This document shows positions 7,682 through 15,847 of a stretch of 53,537 nucleotides of DNA, piece by piece (the first letter of the stretch is position 1; the number at the start of each line of letters is the position of its first letter). The notes below the pieces were generated by a model. The model was not told the DNA's origin and ran no database searches. It saw only the letters and a program-made list of their open reading frames with translations. Where the stretch lies: assembly GCA_902778665.1 (NCBI GenBank), contig CACYYN010000030.1:1-53537 (forward strand), given 5' to 3'. The position numbers were made by a program, and so were the translations under genes. Origin of the DNA: Oscillospiraceae bacterium (lineage in GTDB: Bacteria; Bacillota; Clostridia; Oscillospirales; Oscillospiraceae).

Positions 7682-7990
7682 ATGGAAGAGTTTGGTTTAA
7701 CTTATAAAAAAGAGGGGACCACTCTGATTGTGGAACCGAAGGGACGGCTGGATACTGCCACCTCTCCCGAAATGGAAAGACGCCTGCAGCCGGAACTGAC
7801 AGGCATGAAAGACGTAATCATGGATTTTGCCGGTGTAGACTATCTTTCCTCCGGCGGCCTTCGTGCACTGCTGAACATAGACCAGCAGATGGAAGAAAAG
7901 GGCGGCTGCCTGAAGCTCATTCATGTGAATGAGTATATTATGGAAATTTTTGAAATTACCGGGTTTTCGGATCTTGTTCCTGCGGAATAA
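7682..7990 (+). CDS. STAS domain anti-sigma factor antagonist
   Basis: 102 aa, a single STAS domain. The core YLSSGGLRALL near residue 58 keeps the Ser expected to be phosphorylated. The C-terminal IFEITGFSDL matches the last helix of this family and the corresponding stretch in the STAS genes at 4305 and 5519. It is read from a promoter nearly identical to that of the STAS-kinase gene, so the two are probably coexpressed. It diverges from the SpoIIE phosphatase gene, its likely partner. Confidence 0.9.
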   Translation: MEEFGLTYKKEGTTLIVEPKGRLDTATSPEMERRLQPELTGMKDVIMDFAGVDYLSSGGLRALLNIDQQMEEKGGCLKLIHVNEYIMEIFEITGFSDLVPAE

Positions 7991-8125
7991 ATCCGGAGAT
8001 GAGATACGTTCAGCCTGGAATCTTCAGCAACGTTGCCTGCATAAAAGGTGGGCGGGGATTTCTGTGATTTTTTCCTGAATGACATAGGTAAAATTGCAAA
8101 AACCGAAAAAGTAATCTGAATTGAT

Positions 8126-8163
8126 ATCCCCCCGGGGGGCTTGTTGAAGCCCTTCCGGGGGAT
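8126..8163 (+). promoter_or_regulatory. Hairpin covering the ribosome site of the ABC operon
   Basis: A two-part stem: outer ATCCCCCCGG paired with CCGGGGGAT and inner GGGCTT paired with AAGCCC around GTTG. The 3' arm contains the GGGGG that serves as ribosome binding site for the ATG at 8168. It could be a translational switch, or the terminator of the STAS gene. The 135 nt before it (7991-8125) match no riboswitch class I recognise. Confidence 0.55.
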
Positions 8164-8167
8164 TATT

Positions 8168-9241
8168 ATGTACATCATGAGAAAAAATTCTGCCCTGATG
8201 AAAAACAGAAGTAAAAACATGATTGCGCTTGTACTGCTTGTAATTGCAGTATTGGCGCTTGCTTTCGTGTGCCTGTTTATCGGTTCTTCGCATATGAGCT
8301 TTGCTGAGTGCATTGGTGCACTTCAGAAAAAGGGAAGCCCTGCTCAGGTGCGGATCATCTGGAACATCCGTATCCCCCGCGTGCTGGCAGCCATCATCGC
8401 AGGTGCAGGCCTGTCGATCTCCGGGCTCATTATGCAGACCAATCTGAATAACCCCATGGCTTCGCCCTCTACATTGGGTGTTTCCAACGCAGCCGTATTC
8501 GGCGCGAACCTTTCCATCATAGCTTTCGCCGGCGGATTTCTGGATACCGGGAATCACTTATCCGGCTATACGGTAGGCGCAAATCCTTATGCCACTTCTT
8601 TCATGGCATTTATCTTTGCCACGATTTCTATTCTGCTGATCCTGGGCCTGTGCCGCATCCGGGCATTCCAGCCGGGTGTTGTGGTGCTGGCGGGCATTGC
8701 CGTCGGTTCGGTCTGGACGGCAGCGACTACGATCCTGCAGTTTTATGCAACAGATGTGGGCCTCTCTGCTGCTGTGATCTGGACTTTCGGCGATCTTGGC
8801 CGTGCAACATATCGCACGGATTTCATCATGGCTGCGGTCGTGCTTGCAGGGCTTGCGTATTTCGCTTCCATGAGCTGGAGGTTCAATGCTTTGCTTAGCG
8901 GCGATGCAGCAGCCAAGAGCATGGGTGTGGCGGTGGATCGGCTGCGCTTCGTGTCTATGCTGCTGGCATCCGTTATCACGGCGGTATGTGTCTCCTTCCT
9001 CGGTATCATCGGCTTTGTGGGCATTATCTGTCCCCACGTGACCAAACGTCTGCTGGGGCAGGATCACCGTGTTTCGATCCCGGCCTCCGCTCTGAGCGGC
9101 AGCATCCTCCTTTTGCTGGCGGATACCGCGTCCCGGAGCCTGGGAAACGGATCAGCTTTGCCGGTAGGCGCTATCACTTCGCTTCTGGGTGCGCCCTTCT
9201 TCCTCGCCATCATTTTCAGCCGGAAGGGGGAGCATGACTGA
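8168..9241 (+). CDS. FecCD-family ABC transporter permease
   Basis: 357 aa from ATG 8168 (other Met at 8177; the frame is open back to 8141). It has about ten hydrophobic segments and the BtuC/FecCD motifs RIPRVLAAIIAGAGLSISG near residue 75 and GFVGIICPH near 285. This family imports iron-siderophores, heme, corrinoids, or molybdate/tungstate as the membrane part of a type II importer. Its stop overlaps the start of the ATPase gene (TGATG). Substrate cannot be read from the sequence. Confidence 0.92.
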   Translation: MYIMRKNSALMKNRSKNMIALVLLVIAVLALAFVCLFIGSSHMSFAECIGALQKKGSPAQVRIIWNIRIPRVLAAIIAGAGLSISGLIMQTNLNNPMASPSTLGVSNAAVFGANLSIIAFAGGFLDTGNHLSGYTVGANPYATSFMAFIFATISILLILGLCRIRAFQPGVVVLAGIAVGSVWTAATTILQFYATDVGLSAAVIWTFGDLGRATYRTDFIMAAVVLAGLAYFASMSWRFNALLSGDAAAKSMGVAVDRLRFVSMLLASVITAVCVSFLGIIGFVGIICPHVTKRLLGQDHRVSIPASALSGSILLLLADTASRSLGNGSALPVGAITSLLGAPFFLAIIFSRKGEHD

Positions 9242-10008
9242 TGCTTGAGATTGAAAGACTGCGCTTTCGCTATTCACGCCACGGCCCGATGGTGCTGGAT
9301 GGGGTCGATCTGGAACTCAACGACGGTGAGATAGGCATTCTGCTGGGAAAGAACGGCTCCGGCAAGACTACGCTCTTTCAGACCATCCTTGGAATCCGGA
9401 AGCCTGAGAGCGGTTTGATCCGATTCGACGGAGAAGATTTACTGAAGATGAACCGCAAGGAGCGTGCAAGGCGTATTGCCTATGTGCCGCAGAGCATACA
9501 GTTCGGGGCGCTGAGCGTCTTTGACACGGTGCTGATGGGTCGGATATCCTACTTCGGCTATAAGGCCGGAAAAGAGGATGAAGAGGTTGTCTGGCAGATT
9601 CTGCGCGATATGCGTCTGGCGGATTACGCTGCAAGGAATGTGGAACAGCTCTCCGGCGGCGAGCGGCAGAAGATTGCCATTGCCCGTGCCCTTGCTCAGG
9701 AACCGCGATTGCTGGTTTTTGATGAGCCCACCGGAAATCTGGACATTGCCAACGAGCAGCTGATTCTTGCAGAAGCACGGCGGGTAGCCCGCGAAAAGGG
9801 CATCGGCATTCTGACCTCGCTGCACGATCTGAATCAGGCTCTGGCGCTGGGCGACCGATTCTTCTTTATGAAGGAAGGGAAAATCCGCCATGAGGGCGGA
9901 GCGGAGATTGTGACCGAGAACGTCATCTTTGAAACTTTTGATGCGGAGGTCCGCATCGTTGAAACAGAAGGCAAAAAAATTATCATAAACGGAGGTTACA
10001 AACCATGA
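9241..10008 (+). CDS. ABC transporter ATP-binding protein (FecE/BtuD type)
   Basis: 255 aa. Walker A LLGKNGSGKTTLF near residue 38, Q-loop YVPQSIQ near 80, signature LSGGERQKIAIARAL near 138, Walker B LLVFDEPTGNLD near 158, and the His switch in SLHDLNQA. It powers the importer with the permease upstream and binding protein downstream. Start overlaps the permease stop and the gene end overlaps the binding-protein start by 4 nt, so translation is coupled. Confidence 0.94.
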   Translation: MLEIERLRFRYSRHGPMVLDGVDLELNDGEIGILLGKNGSGKTTLFQTILGIRKPESGLIRFDGEDLLKMNRKERARRIAYVPQSIQFGALSVFDTVLMGRISYFGYKAGKEDEEVVWQILRDMRLADYAARNVEQLSGGERQKIAIARALAQEPRLLVFDEPTGNLDIANEQLILAEARRVAREKGIGILTSLHDLNQALALGDRFFFMKEGKIRHEGGAEIVTENVIFETFDAEVRIVETEGKKIIINGGYKP

Positions 10009-11150
10009 AAAGAGCAATCACCCTGATCCTGACCCTGACCCTGCTGATGAGTCTTTGCATGTTTTCCTGCACGGCGTACGCAGAAGATGAAATCACCATC
10101 ACCGACATGATCGGCCGCGAAGTCACCGTTGCGCCGGGCAGCTACCAACGTGTGGTCTGCATTGGCGCAGGAGCCCTGCGTATGTACAGCTATATCGGCG
10201 ATATGAGCCTGCTGTGCGGTGTGGAGGATATTGATAACATCTCACTTGCCGAGCGCCCCAGGATGTTTGACTCTGTGGCCCGTCCCTATATGCTTGCCTA
10301 TGGCGAGGCCCTTACGGCTCTGCCTTCCTGCGGTGTGGGTGGTCCTCAGGCTCAGACCGCCGAGGCTGAGAAGATCCTGTCCTGCAACGCCGATATTGTC
10401 ATCTCTGAGTATGAGGACGTGGAAAAGGAAGATGCTCTGCAGGAACAGCTAGGCGTGCCTGTGATCACGCTGAAGGCCGGCCCCGGCGGCGTGTTTGACG
10501 ATAACTTCTTTGGCACCATGCGCATGCTCGGTCAAATCTTCCGGAACGAAGAGAAGGCCGAGAAACTCTGCAGCTTCATTGAGAGCGAGCGTGCCGAGAT
10601 CAGCAGACGCACTGCGGATATCCCCGAGGAGGAGAAGCCCGCCGTCTACATCTGCGGCCTTGGCAACTGGGGCACAACCAACCACCTGATGACGGCCCAG
10701 AACTATATCTCCTTCAACGTGGCCAACGTCAGAAATGTGGTCACCGATCTGGAGGCTCCGGGCATTCAGGCCATTGAAGAGGAGAAGTTTGTCGCCCTCG
10801 GCGAGGACATGGATATTATCATCATGGATGCCGCAGCGGTGAAGAATATCAAGCCGCTCTATGCTGAGGATCCCACCATGTTCGACACCTGCAAGGCCTG
10901 GCGCAGCGGCGAGGTATATCTGGAGATGGCCTACAACGCTTACTACACAAACTATGAAATCGCGCTCATCAACACCTGGTTCATCGCCAAGACCGTTTAT
11001 CCCGAGCAGTTTGCAGACATTGACATGACCGCCAAGACCAACGAAGTCACGCAGGTTTTCTATGGCATGGATCTTGCCGAAAAAATCGCATCTGCACCCT
11101 CCAGCTTCGGCGGCTATCAGCAGATCGACACTGCGACCTTCTTTGGATAA
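10005..11150 (+). CDS. Periplasmic-type (TroA-like) substrate-binding protein
   Basis: 381 aa. The N-terminal signal peptide has a hydrophobic run and a likely cleavage after AYA near residue 26; Cys residues at the end of the run make a lipoprotein possible, but no clean lipobox is seen. The mature part begins with TITDMIGREVTVAPGSYQRVV, the usual opening of FecB/BtuF-type proteins. It captures the ligand outside the membrane for the FecCD importer. An aromatic-rich patch (AYNAYYTNYEIAL) near residue 310 is notable. Ligand unknown. Confidence 0.9.
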   Translation: MKRAITLILTLTLLMSLCMFSCTAYAEDEITITDMIGREVTVAPGSYQRVVCIGAGALRMYSYIGDMSLLCGVEDIDNISLAERPRMFDSVARPYMLAYGEALTALPSCGVGGPQAQTAEAEKILSCNADIVISEYEDVEKEDALQEQLGVPVITLKAGPGGVFDDNFFGTMRMLGQIFRNEEKAEKLCSFIESERAEISRRTADIPEEEKPAVYICGLGNWGTTNHLMTAQNYISFNVANVRNVVTDLEAPGIQAIEEEKFVALGEDMDIIIMDAAAVKNIKPLYAEDPTMFDTCKAWRSGEVYLEMAYNAYYTNYEIALINTWFIAKTVYPEQFADIDMTAKTNEVTQVFYGMDLAEKIASAPSSFGGYQQIDTATFFG

Positions 11151-11153
11151 GCC

Positions 11154-11741
11154 ATGATCGAGAAAAAAGAAGTCATTGAATTCTTTGACCGTCATGCCCC
11201 CAATTGGGATGCAGATCTGATACGGAATGATGAAATCATCGGCACCATTCTGGATAACGCTGCCGTGACGGAAGGCAAGGCTATTCTGGATGTGGCCTGC
11301 GGTACGGGCGTGCTGATCCCGGATTATCTGAAAAGGAAGGTCGCCTCTGTCACCGGCATCGACATCTCTCCGAAAATGACGGAGATCGCAAGGGCGAAGT
11401 TTCCTCAGCCGGAGGTCACGATTGTCTGCGGAGATGTGGAAATCGTGAACTTCGAAAAGCAGTTTGACTGCGTGGTGGTCTACAACGCCTTTCCGCATTT
11501 CCCCAATCCGAAGCGCCTGATTCAAACGCTCAGCGGCTTACTGAAGCCCGGCGGAACGTTAACGGTTGCCCACGGCATGAGCCGGGAGCAGATTGATGCC
11601 CATCATCACGGTTCAGCGAACCATGTTTCCAATGGCCTGATGAGCGCAGAAGATTTAGGCAGCATTTTCGAAGAATATCTGACAGTTACCGCAATGATTT
11701 CAAATGACCGGATGTATCAGGTCGCCGGGCAACGGAACTGA
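11154..11741 (+). CDS. Class I SAM-dependent methyltransferase
   Basis: 195 aa. The SAM-binding motif ILDVACGTGVLIP (near residue 43), acidic loop VTGIDISPKM, and post-motifs CGDVEI and LLKPGGTLTV are clear. A His-rich stretch (AHHHGSANH) near residue 145 could bind a metal or act in the active site. It starts 3 nt after the binding-protein stop, inside the importer operon, so it may modify the imported ligand (for example a chelator, corrinoid or metalloid). That link is inference. Confidence 0.88.
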   Translation: MIEKKEVIEFFDRHAPNWDADLIRNDEIIGTILDNAAVTEGKAILDVACGTGVLIPDYLKRKVASVTGIDISPKMTEIARAKFPQPEVTIVCGDVEIVNFEKQFDCVVVYNAFPHFPNPKRLIQTLSGLLKPGGTLTVAHGMSREQIDAHHHGSANHVSNGLMSAEDLGSIFEEYLTVTAMISNDRMYQVAGQRN

Positions 11742-11750
11742 ATAGCCTGA

Positions 11751-11784
11751 AAAAATGACCATCGGATTACCGGTGGTCATTTTT
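11751..11784. terminator. Bidirectional terminator of convergent operons
   Basis: 15-nt arms (11751-11765 and 11770-11784) with one wobble, A-rich on the left and T-rich on the right, between the methyltransferase gene and the end of the minus-strand operon. It overlaps the last codons of the gene ending at 11767. Confidence 0.85.
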
Positions 11785-12417
11785 GGTGAAGAACAGCTCG
11801 ATCCTGTTATATCCGGTGGTGGTGAGATAGGCCTTTTTATCATGGGCAACCATCATCCTCGCTACCACGTATTGCCGCAGGGAATCCGGGAGGGAATCCG
11901 CATCCGTCACATCAAAGAGAATGCCGGAGTCACGCAGAATCATCCGCATGCCCGCAGGTTCCGACAGAATGGTGCATTCGGCAAACAGCTTCTATTTGCC
12001 CGCGTTTTTCTCATAGATCAGCATCAGAATTTCCTCAAGGAGAAGCGAGGCAGTGGTTCCGGATTTTACCGAAGCCTGTGCCGTGCGGAACTGCTTTTCA
12101 AAAATAAGCTCGGTCTCCCGGCGGATTTCATCTCTGTCACGCATTTCCGCACCCTCCAGAGACAGTGTGGCGAGGAAATACTCCGCGTCCTCTTCCGACA
12201 TGTCCATCACGGCGTGCTGGCTGTCAAACACCTGCTCCGCCGGATTTTCTGCTCCGGATTCCCTCGCAGCCTTGACTGCCGGCCACAGCAGGGCGGCCAT
12301 CACAATCATGGGCAGGGCCCATGTCCCTTCCTCATAGAGCCAGTCGGCTCCCAGTGCCGTGTGGAGGGCATAGCTGATATACTCGGATTTATAGTTTTTC
12401 AGCCGGGTCAGTTTCAT
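11767..12417 (-). pseudogene. Unknown protein interrupted by an in-frame amber codon
   Basis: The reading frame runs 141 codons from ATG 12417, meets TAG at 11994-11992, and continues in the same frame for another 74 codons to 11767, giving ~216 residues in all. The N-terminal part has one hydrophobic stretch (ALPMIVMAALLWPAVKAA, residues ~33-50), then acidic helices. The part after the TAG contains FDVTDADSLPDSLRQYVV and ends TTGYNRIELFFTKNDHR. No family recognised. The downstream part has no good start of its own, so this looks like one gene with a nonsense change, or readthrough. It is last in the AI-2E/cls/HD minus-strand run. Confidence 0.6.
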
Positions 12418-12447
12418 ACCTGTGTCCTTCTGGCACGAATCTGTTTG

Positions 12448-12978
12448 TCAGAGGATGCCGTCGTGTTTCCCGACGCCATCCTTTTCCTGCAGGACTGGGG
12501 TGGTTTTCTGGTTTCCGAGAACTTCTTTCATGGAGCTGATCTTGTCTGCCGCGGTGACAATCCATCCCGTCAGATGCCTGGGCGGAATAACACAGATGGG
12601 CCACATATGCCTTTTGATGGCATCTGCCTGCACGGCATTCACATGATATTCCTCTTCCGCAAGAGTTGAGCCCCGGGTCGGATGGGTGTAGGCCTTCACC
12701 CAGGGCTTGCTTTTGTGTATGACCCGTTCCGTCATGCCGATATCGTGCAGCAGGCTGCTGCAGACGGCATCCTTTTCATTCACATGCCCGCCATGCCGGT
12801 TCAGCCACCGGGCGAGGCGTAGGCTTTCTTTTGCAACATGCAGGCTGTGTATAGCCACAGAGACATTCCCGTGGTGGGGGATTTTCCACGCATCCTGAAA
12901 CCGCTGCGATGCAAGCACGTCCGCTCCCAGCTCCTGCACATCTGGCAGGAGTTCCTGTTCATTTCTCTTCATTTTCAC
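12448..12978 (-). CDS. HD-domain phosphohydrolase
   Basis: 176 aa. HD signature: His in AIHSLHVAK, LLHDIGM (the HD pair) near residue 82, then EEEYHVNAV and the late AADKISSM Asp. Such enzymes are metal-dependent phosphohydrolases; the closest look is to small HDIG-type proteins of Clostridia. It starts 4 nt after the cls stop, so it is cotranscribed. The final residues KDGVGKHDGIL are encoded by a dispersed hairpin repeat (12453-12481), which appears to have replaced the original C-terminus. Confidence 0.85.
   Translation of the reverse strand: MKMKRNEQELLPDVQELGADVLASQRFQDAWKIPHHGNVSVAIHSLHVAKESLRLARWLNRHGGHVNEKDAVCSSLLHDIGMTERVIHKSKPWVKAYTHPTRGSTLAEEEYHVNAVQADAIKRHMWPICVIPPRHLTGWIVTAADKISSMKEVLGNQKTTPVLQEKDGVGKHDGIL
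12453..12481. repeat. Dispersed hairpin repeat, copy 3
   Basis: Arm GGATGCCGTCG, loop TGTTTCC, arm CGACGCCATCC; one C-C mismatch in the stem. It overlaps the end of the HD-domain reading frame. Confidence 0.8.
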
Positions 12979-12981
12979 TGT

Positions 12982-14532
12982 TTACAGCAGCTCTGCGAAA
13001 AGGCGGAGCACCTGCTGGCCGAGCCGCAGGTATAGCACACGGATTTCCCGATACTTGTCTGTCACCTCTGTGCTCTCTTCAAAGGTCCGCTCAAAATCCT
13101 GCCGGATCTCGGTGACGGCGTGGCTGCGGGCAATCAGACAACCGTTTTCAAAATGATGATACAGGCTGCGATAATCCAGGTTGATGGTGCCGCAGGTTGC
13201 CATCTCATCGTCCGCCACAGCCATTTTGCAGTGGCAGAAGCCGGGCGTCCACTCATAGATCCTGACGCCGTTTCTTGCCAGACAGTTATAGAAGGACCGG
13301 GTGACACTGTAAACCAGTTTCTTGTCGGGGATACCGGGCGTCACGATGCGTACATCCACACCGCGTTTTGCCGCAAGAGACAGCGCGTGCGCCATCTCGT
13401 CGGTGAGAATCAGATAGGGGGTGATAAACCAGCAGTAGCGATTGGCTTTTTCCGCGAGGCTGATATACACATCCTCGCCCACGTGCACCTGATCCATCGG
13501 AGAGTCGGCATAAGGCTGGATAAATCCCGGCTGCTTTGCCTGATATTCGGTGTCCGGCAGGTAGCGGGAGAAATCCACATTGTTCCAGGCCTCCTTGCTT
13601 CCGGCATACCACATCTCCAGAAATGCCACGGTGAGGCTCTTGACCGCATCTCCCTCGAGACGCACGCCGGAATCCTTCCACCTGCCGAAGGGCTCTGTCA
13701 CGTGAAAGTATTCCTCTGCCAGGTTATACCCGCCCGTATAGCCGATTTTTCCGTCAATTACGGTGATTTTGCGATGATCTCTGTTGTTCAGAAACAGATT
13801 GATCCCCGGCCGGAAGGGGTTAAACACCTTGCAGGCAATGCCTCGCTTCTCCAGCTTCTTCACAAAATCTTTGTTGATGTATCCGATGCTGCCCATGTCA
13901 TCATAGAAGACACGGACGTCCAGCCCGGCAGAGGCACGCTCCGCCAGCACATCCTCAACTCTCTTCCAGCATGAGGCGTTTTCAATGGCGTGATATTCCA
14001 TAAAAATGAAGGATTCCGCCTTTTTCAGATCCTCAAGCTGGGCTTCCAGGCCGGGGAGTGCATCATCAAAGTAGACGATATCTGTGTTGTCATAGACGGG
14101 ATAGCCGGCATTTCGCACCAGGTAATCTGAAATTGAGGCTTTGTCCGGCATTGTCTCCTTCATTTTTCCCAGCTCCGCACTGCATTCCGGAAGCAGGGGG
14201 AGAAGGTCTTCGTCGATATCGGCATAGCGATTGCGCATTTCACGGGTGCCATGGTTAATGCCCACGAGAACATACAGCACAATGCCCATGATAGGCAGGA
14301 ACATAATCAGAATAATCCACGGCATTTTCATGGTGGAAGTAACCTGTTTGGCATAGATGGCAAGCACCATCAGCAGTGCAAGCACCCTCGTGCCTATGTT
14401 GATCCAATTCGCATACGTGTTGAGACCGGTGAAAACCATCAGTATAAACAGCAGCTCAATTACAATGGACAGGATGACAAATATCATCCGTATCACACCG
14501 TTTCTGCTGCCGGCTTTTCCTTCCTCTGTCAT
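12982..14532 (-). CDS. cls: Cardiolipin synthase (PLD superfamily)
   Basis: 516 aa. Two or three N-terminal membrane segments (residues ~15-90) precede two PLD-like domains. HKD motif 1 is HRKITVIDGKIGYTGGYN near residue 255; motif 2 is HCKMAVADDEMATCGTIN near 435. Cls joins two phosphatidylglycerols to make cardiolipin at the membrane; pgsA at 38956 makes its precursor. AGGAGG lies upstream of the ATG. It follows the AI-2E gene on the same strand, separated by hairpin repeat copy 4. Confidence 0.93.
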   Translation of the reverse strand: MTEEGKAGSRNGVIRMIFVILSIVIELLFILMVFTGLNTYANWINIGTRVLALLMVLAIYAKQVTSTMKMPWIILIMFLPIMGIVLYVLVGINHGTREMRNRYADIDEDLLPLLPECSAELGKMKETMPDKASISDYLVRNAGYPVYDNTDIVYFDDALPGLEAQLEDLKKAESFIFMEYHAIENASCWKRVEDVLAERASAGLDVRVFYDDMGSIGYINKDFVKKLEKRGIACKVFNPFRPGINLFLNNRDHRKITVIDGKIGYTGGYNLAEEYFHVTEPFGRWKDSGVRLEGDAVKSLTVAFLEMWYAGSKEAWNNVDFSRYLPDTEYQAKQPGFIQPYADSPMDQVHVGEDVYISLAEKANRYCWFITPYLILTDEMAHALSLAAKRGVDVRIVTPGIPDKKLVYSVTRSFYNCLARNGVRIYEWTPGFCHCKMAVADDEMATCGTINLDYRSLYHHFENGCLIARSHAVTEIRQDFERTFEESTEVTDKYREIRVLYLRLGQQVLRLFAELL

Positions 14533-14561
14533 GATATTTTTCTCCTCCTGTCCTTCAAAGT

Positions 14562-14590
14562 GGATGGCGTCGTGTTTCCCGACACCATTC
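14562..14590. repeat. Dispersed hairpin repeat, copy 4
   Basis: Arm GGATGGCGTCG, loop TGTTTCC, arm CGACACCATTC; the right arm has diverged at two positions. It lies between the AI-2E and cls genes. Confidence 0.78.
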
Positions 14591-14612
14591 TTTCATCGTT
14601 TGCAGCTGCAAT

Positions 14613-15734
14613 TTAAACTGCTCTGTTTTGCTTCCGTTTTTCCTGTACGGGGAGGAAATAGTCGTTATAAATAAAGCTGAGTATGGCAGCGGCCGGGATG
14701 GCAAGCAGAACGCCCACAATTCCGCCCAGATTGCCCAGCACAATGCTCATCACGAGAATCAGCAGGCCGGACACACCGAGAGAGTTGGAAAAGAGCTTCG
14801 GCTTGAGGATATAGGCGTCAAAGAACTGCAGCACAAATGTGAAAACAATAAAATACAGTGCCTGCCAGGGATTGACCAGAAGGAGAATAAAGCCTCCGAA
14901 AACAGCGCCGATGATGGGGCCAAAATTGGGGATCAGGTTCGTCACTGCAACAATCACGGAGATAAGACCGGTGTACGGCATTCTGCACAGCAGCATGAAA
15001 ACCGCATTGATCACGCCGATAATCAGCGAGTCCAGTATGGTCTGGCCGAGATAGTTCATCAGAATGCTGTCGCACCGCAGGGCAAAATCCATCACGGCTT
15101 CGTGTTTTTCTCTGGAAAGCATGATCCGCACAAGCCGCCAGAAGCCGGCAGTCACCCTGACCTTGTCCATCAGAAAATAGATGGCAAGGATGGACGAGAG
15201 CACCACCGTCACGATATTTTTCCCGGAGTTTGCCGCGGCATTGAGAATTTTCCCCGCATTGTCCCGAATGAAGCTGGTGATGGTTCCGATGGCGTTTTCC
15301 GAGAGGGTTTTCATCTGGTCCGTGCTGACAAAATGTTCCAGAGGGCTGCCTTCAATCAGGGCAAGAAGGGAAGCGGAGTACTGATCGATATTGGTGGAAA
15401 ACAGCGTCAGGCTCTGCACCAGCTGCGGAATCACCATGCCCATGATAAGCCCCACAACCAGCAGCGCCGCAATCACTGCAAGAACAACAGAAATGCTCCA
15501 CCGCGTTTTGCTGGCCTTCAGTTTTTTGAAAGGAATATAGTAGAAAAACTTGGCCAGCGGATTGAGGACATAGGCAATCACAAGTGCAAGAAAAATGGCT
15601 TTAAAATTGCCCAGAAACTGCTGTATCGCCCCCCGGATCGGGCAGAGATGGGTCAGCACCACATAGAGCGTTACGCCGATACAGGCGATCACAGCGCCGT
15701 TATACCATTTCTTTTCTGATAATATCTGTTTCAT
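14613..15734 (-). CDS. AI-2E family transporter (YtvI-like permease)
   Basis: 373 aa from ATG 15734, which has AGGAGG 9 nt upstream; the frame is open a further 19 codons. Seven or eight membrane segments with a large soluble stretch (~residues 110-190) between the N-terminal three and the C-terminal group. The family motif TNLIPNFGPIIGAVFGG near residue 260 is clear. The family includes TqsA and Na+/H+ antiporter-like members, so the substrate is not defined. First gene of the minus-strand run leading to cls. Confidence 0.9.
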   Translation of the reverse strand: MKQILSEKKWYNGAVIACIGVTLYVVLTHLCPIRGAIQQFLGNFKAIFLALVIAYVLNPLAKFFYYIPFKKLKASKTRWSISVVLAVIAALLVVGLIMGMVIPQLVQSLTLFSTNIDQYSASLLALIEGSPLEHFVSTDQMKTLSENAIGTITSFIRDNAGKILNAAANSGKNIVTVVLSSILAIYFLMDKVRVTAGFWRLVRIMLSREKHEAVMDFALRCDSILMNYLGQTILDSLIIGVINAVFMLLCRMPYTGLISVIVAVTNLIPNFGPIIGAVFGGFILLLVNPWQALYFIVFTFVLQFFDAYILKPKLFSNSLGVSGLLILVMSIVLGNLGGIVGVLLAIPAAAILSFIYNDYFLPVQEKRKQNRAV

Positions 15735-15804
15735 CACATATCGCCTCCTGAAATCTGTAATTATCTTATAACATTCTGCCACGGCGGTCAAGAAATATCA
15801 GAAA

Positions 15805-15831
15805 AGGCCTGTCCGGAAAACGGACAGGCCT
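15805..15831 (-). terminator. Terminator of pfp
   Basis: 11-nt perfect arms (15805-15815 and 15821-15831). On the minus strand they are followed by TTTTC. The hairpin is 17 nt past the pfp stop. Confidence 0.85.
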
Positions 15832-15847
15832 GAGGGATTAACAGGAA

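Noticed and set aside
7991-8125. Cobalamin or molybdenum-cofactor riboswitch ahead of the ABC operon
   Set aside because: I could not find the conserved B12-box or Moco motif elements; only the hairpin is supported.
11755-12669. 304-codon plus-strand frame
   Set aside because: Opposite the amber-split gene and the HD gene; the composition (many Cys, His, Arg) is typical of a shadow. The minus-strand HD motif is clear.
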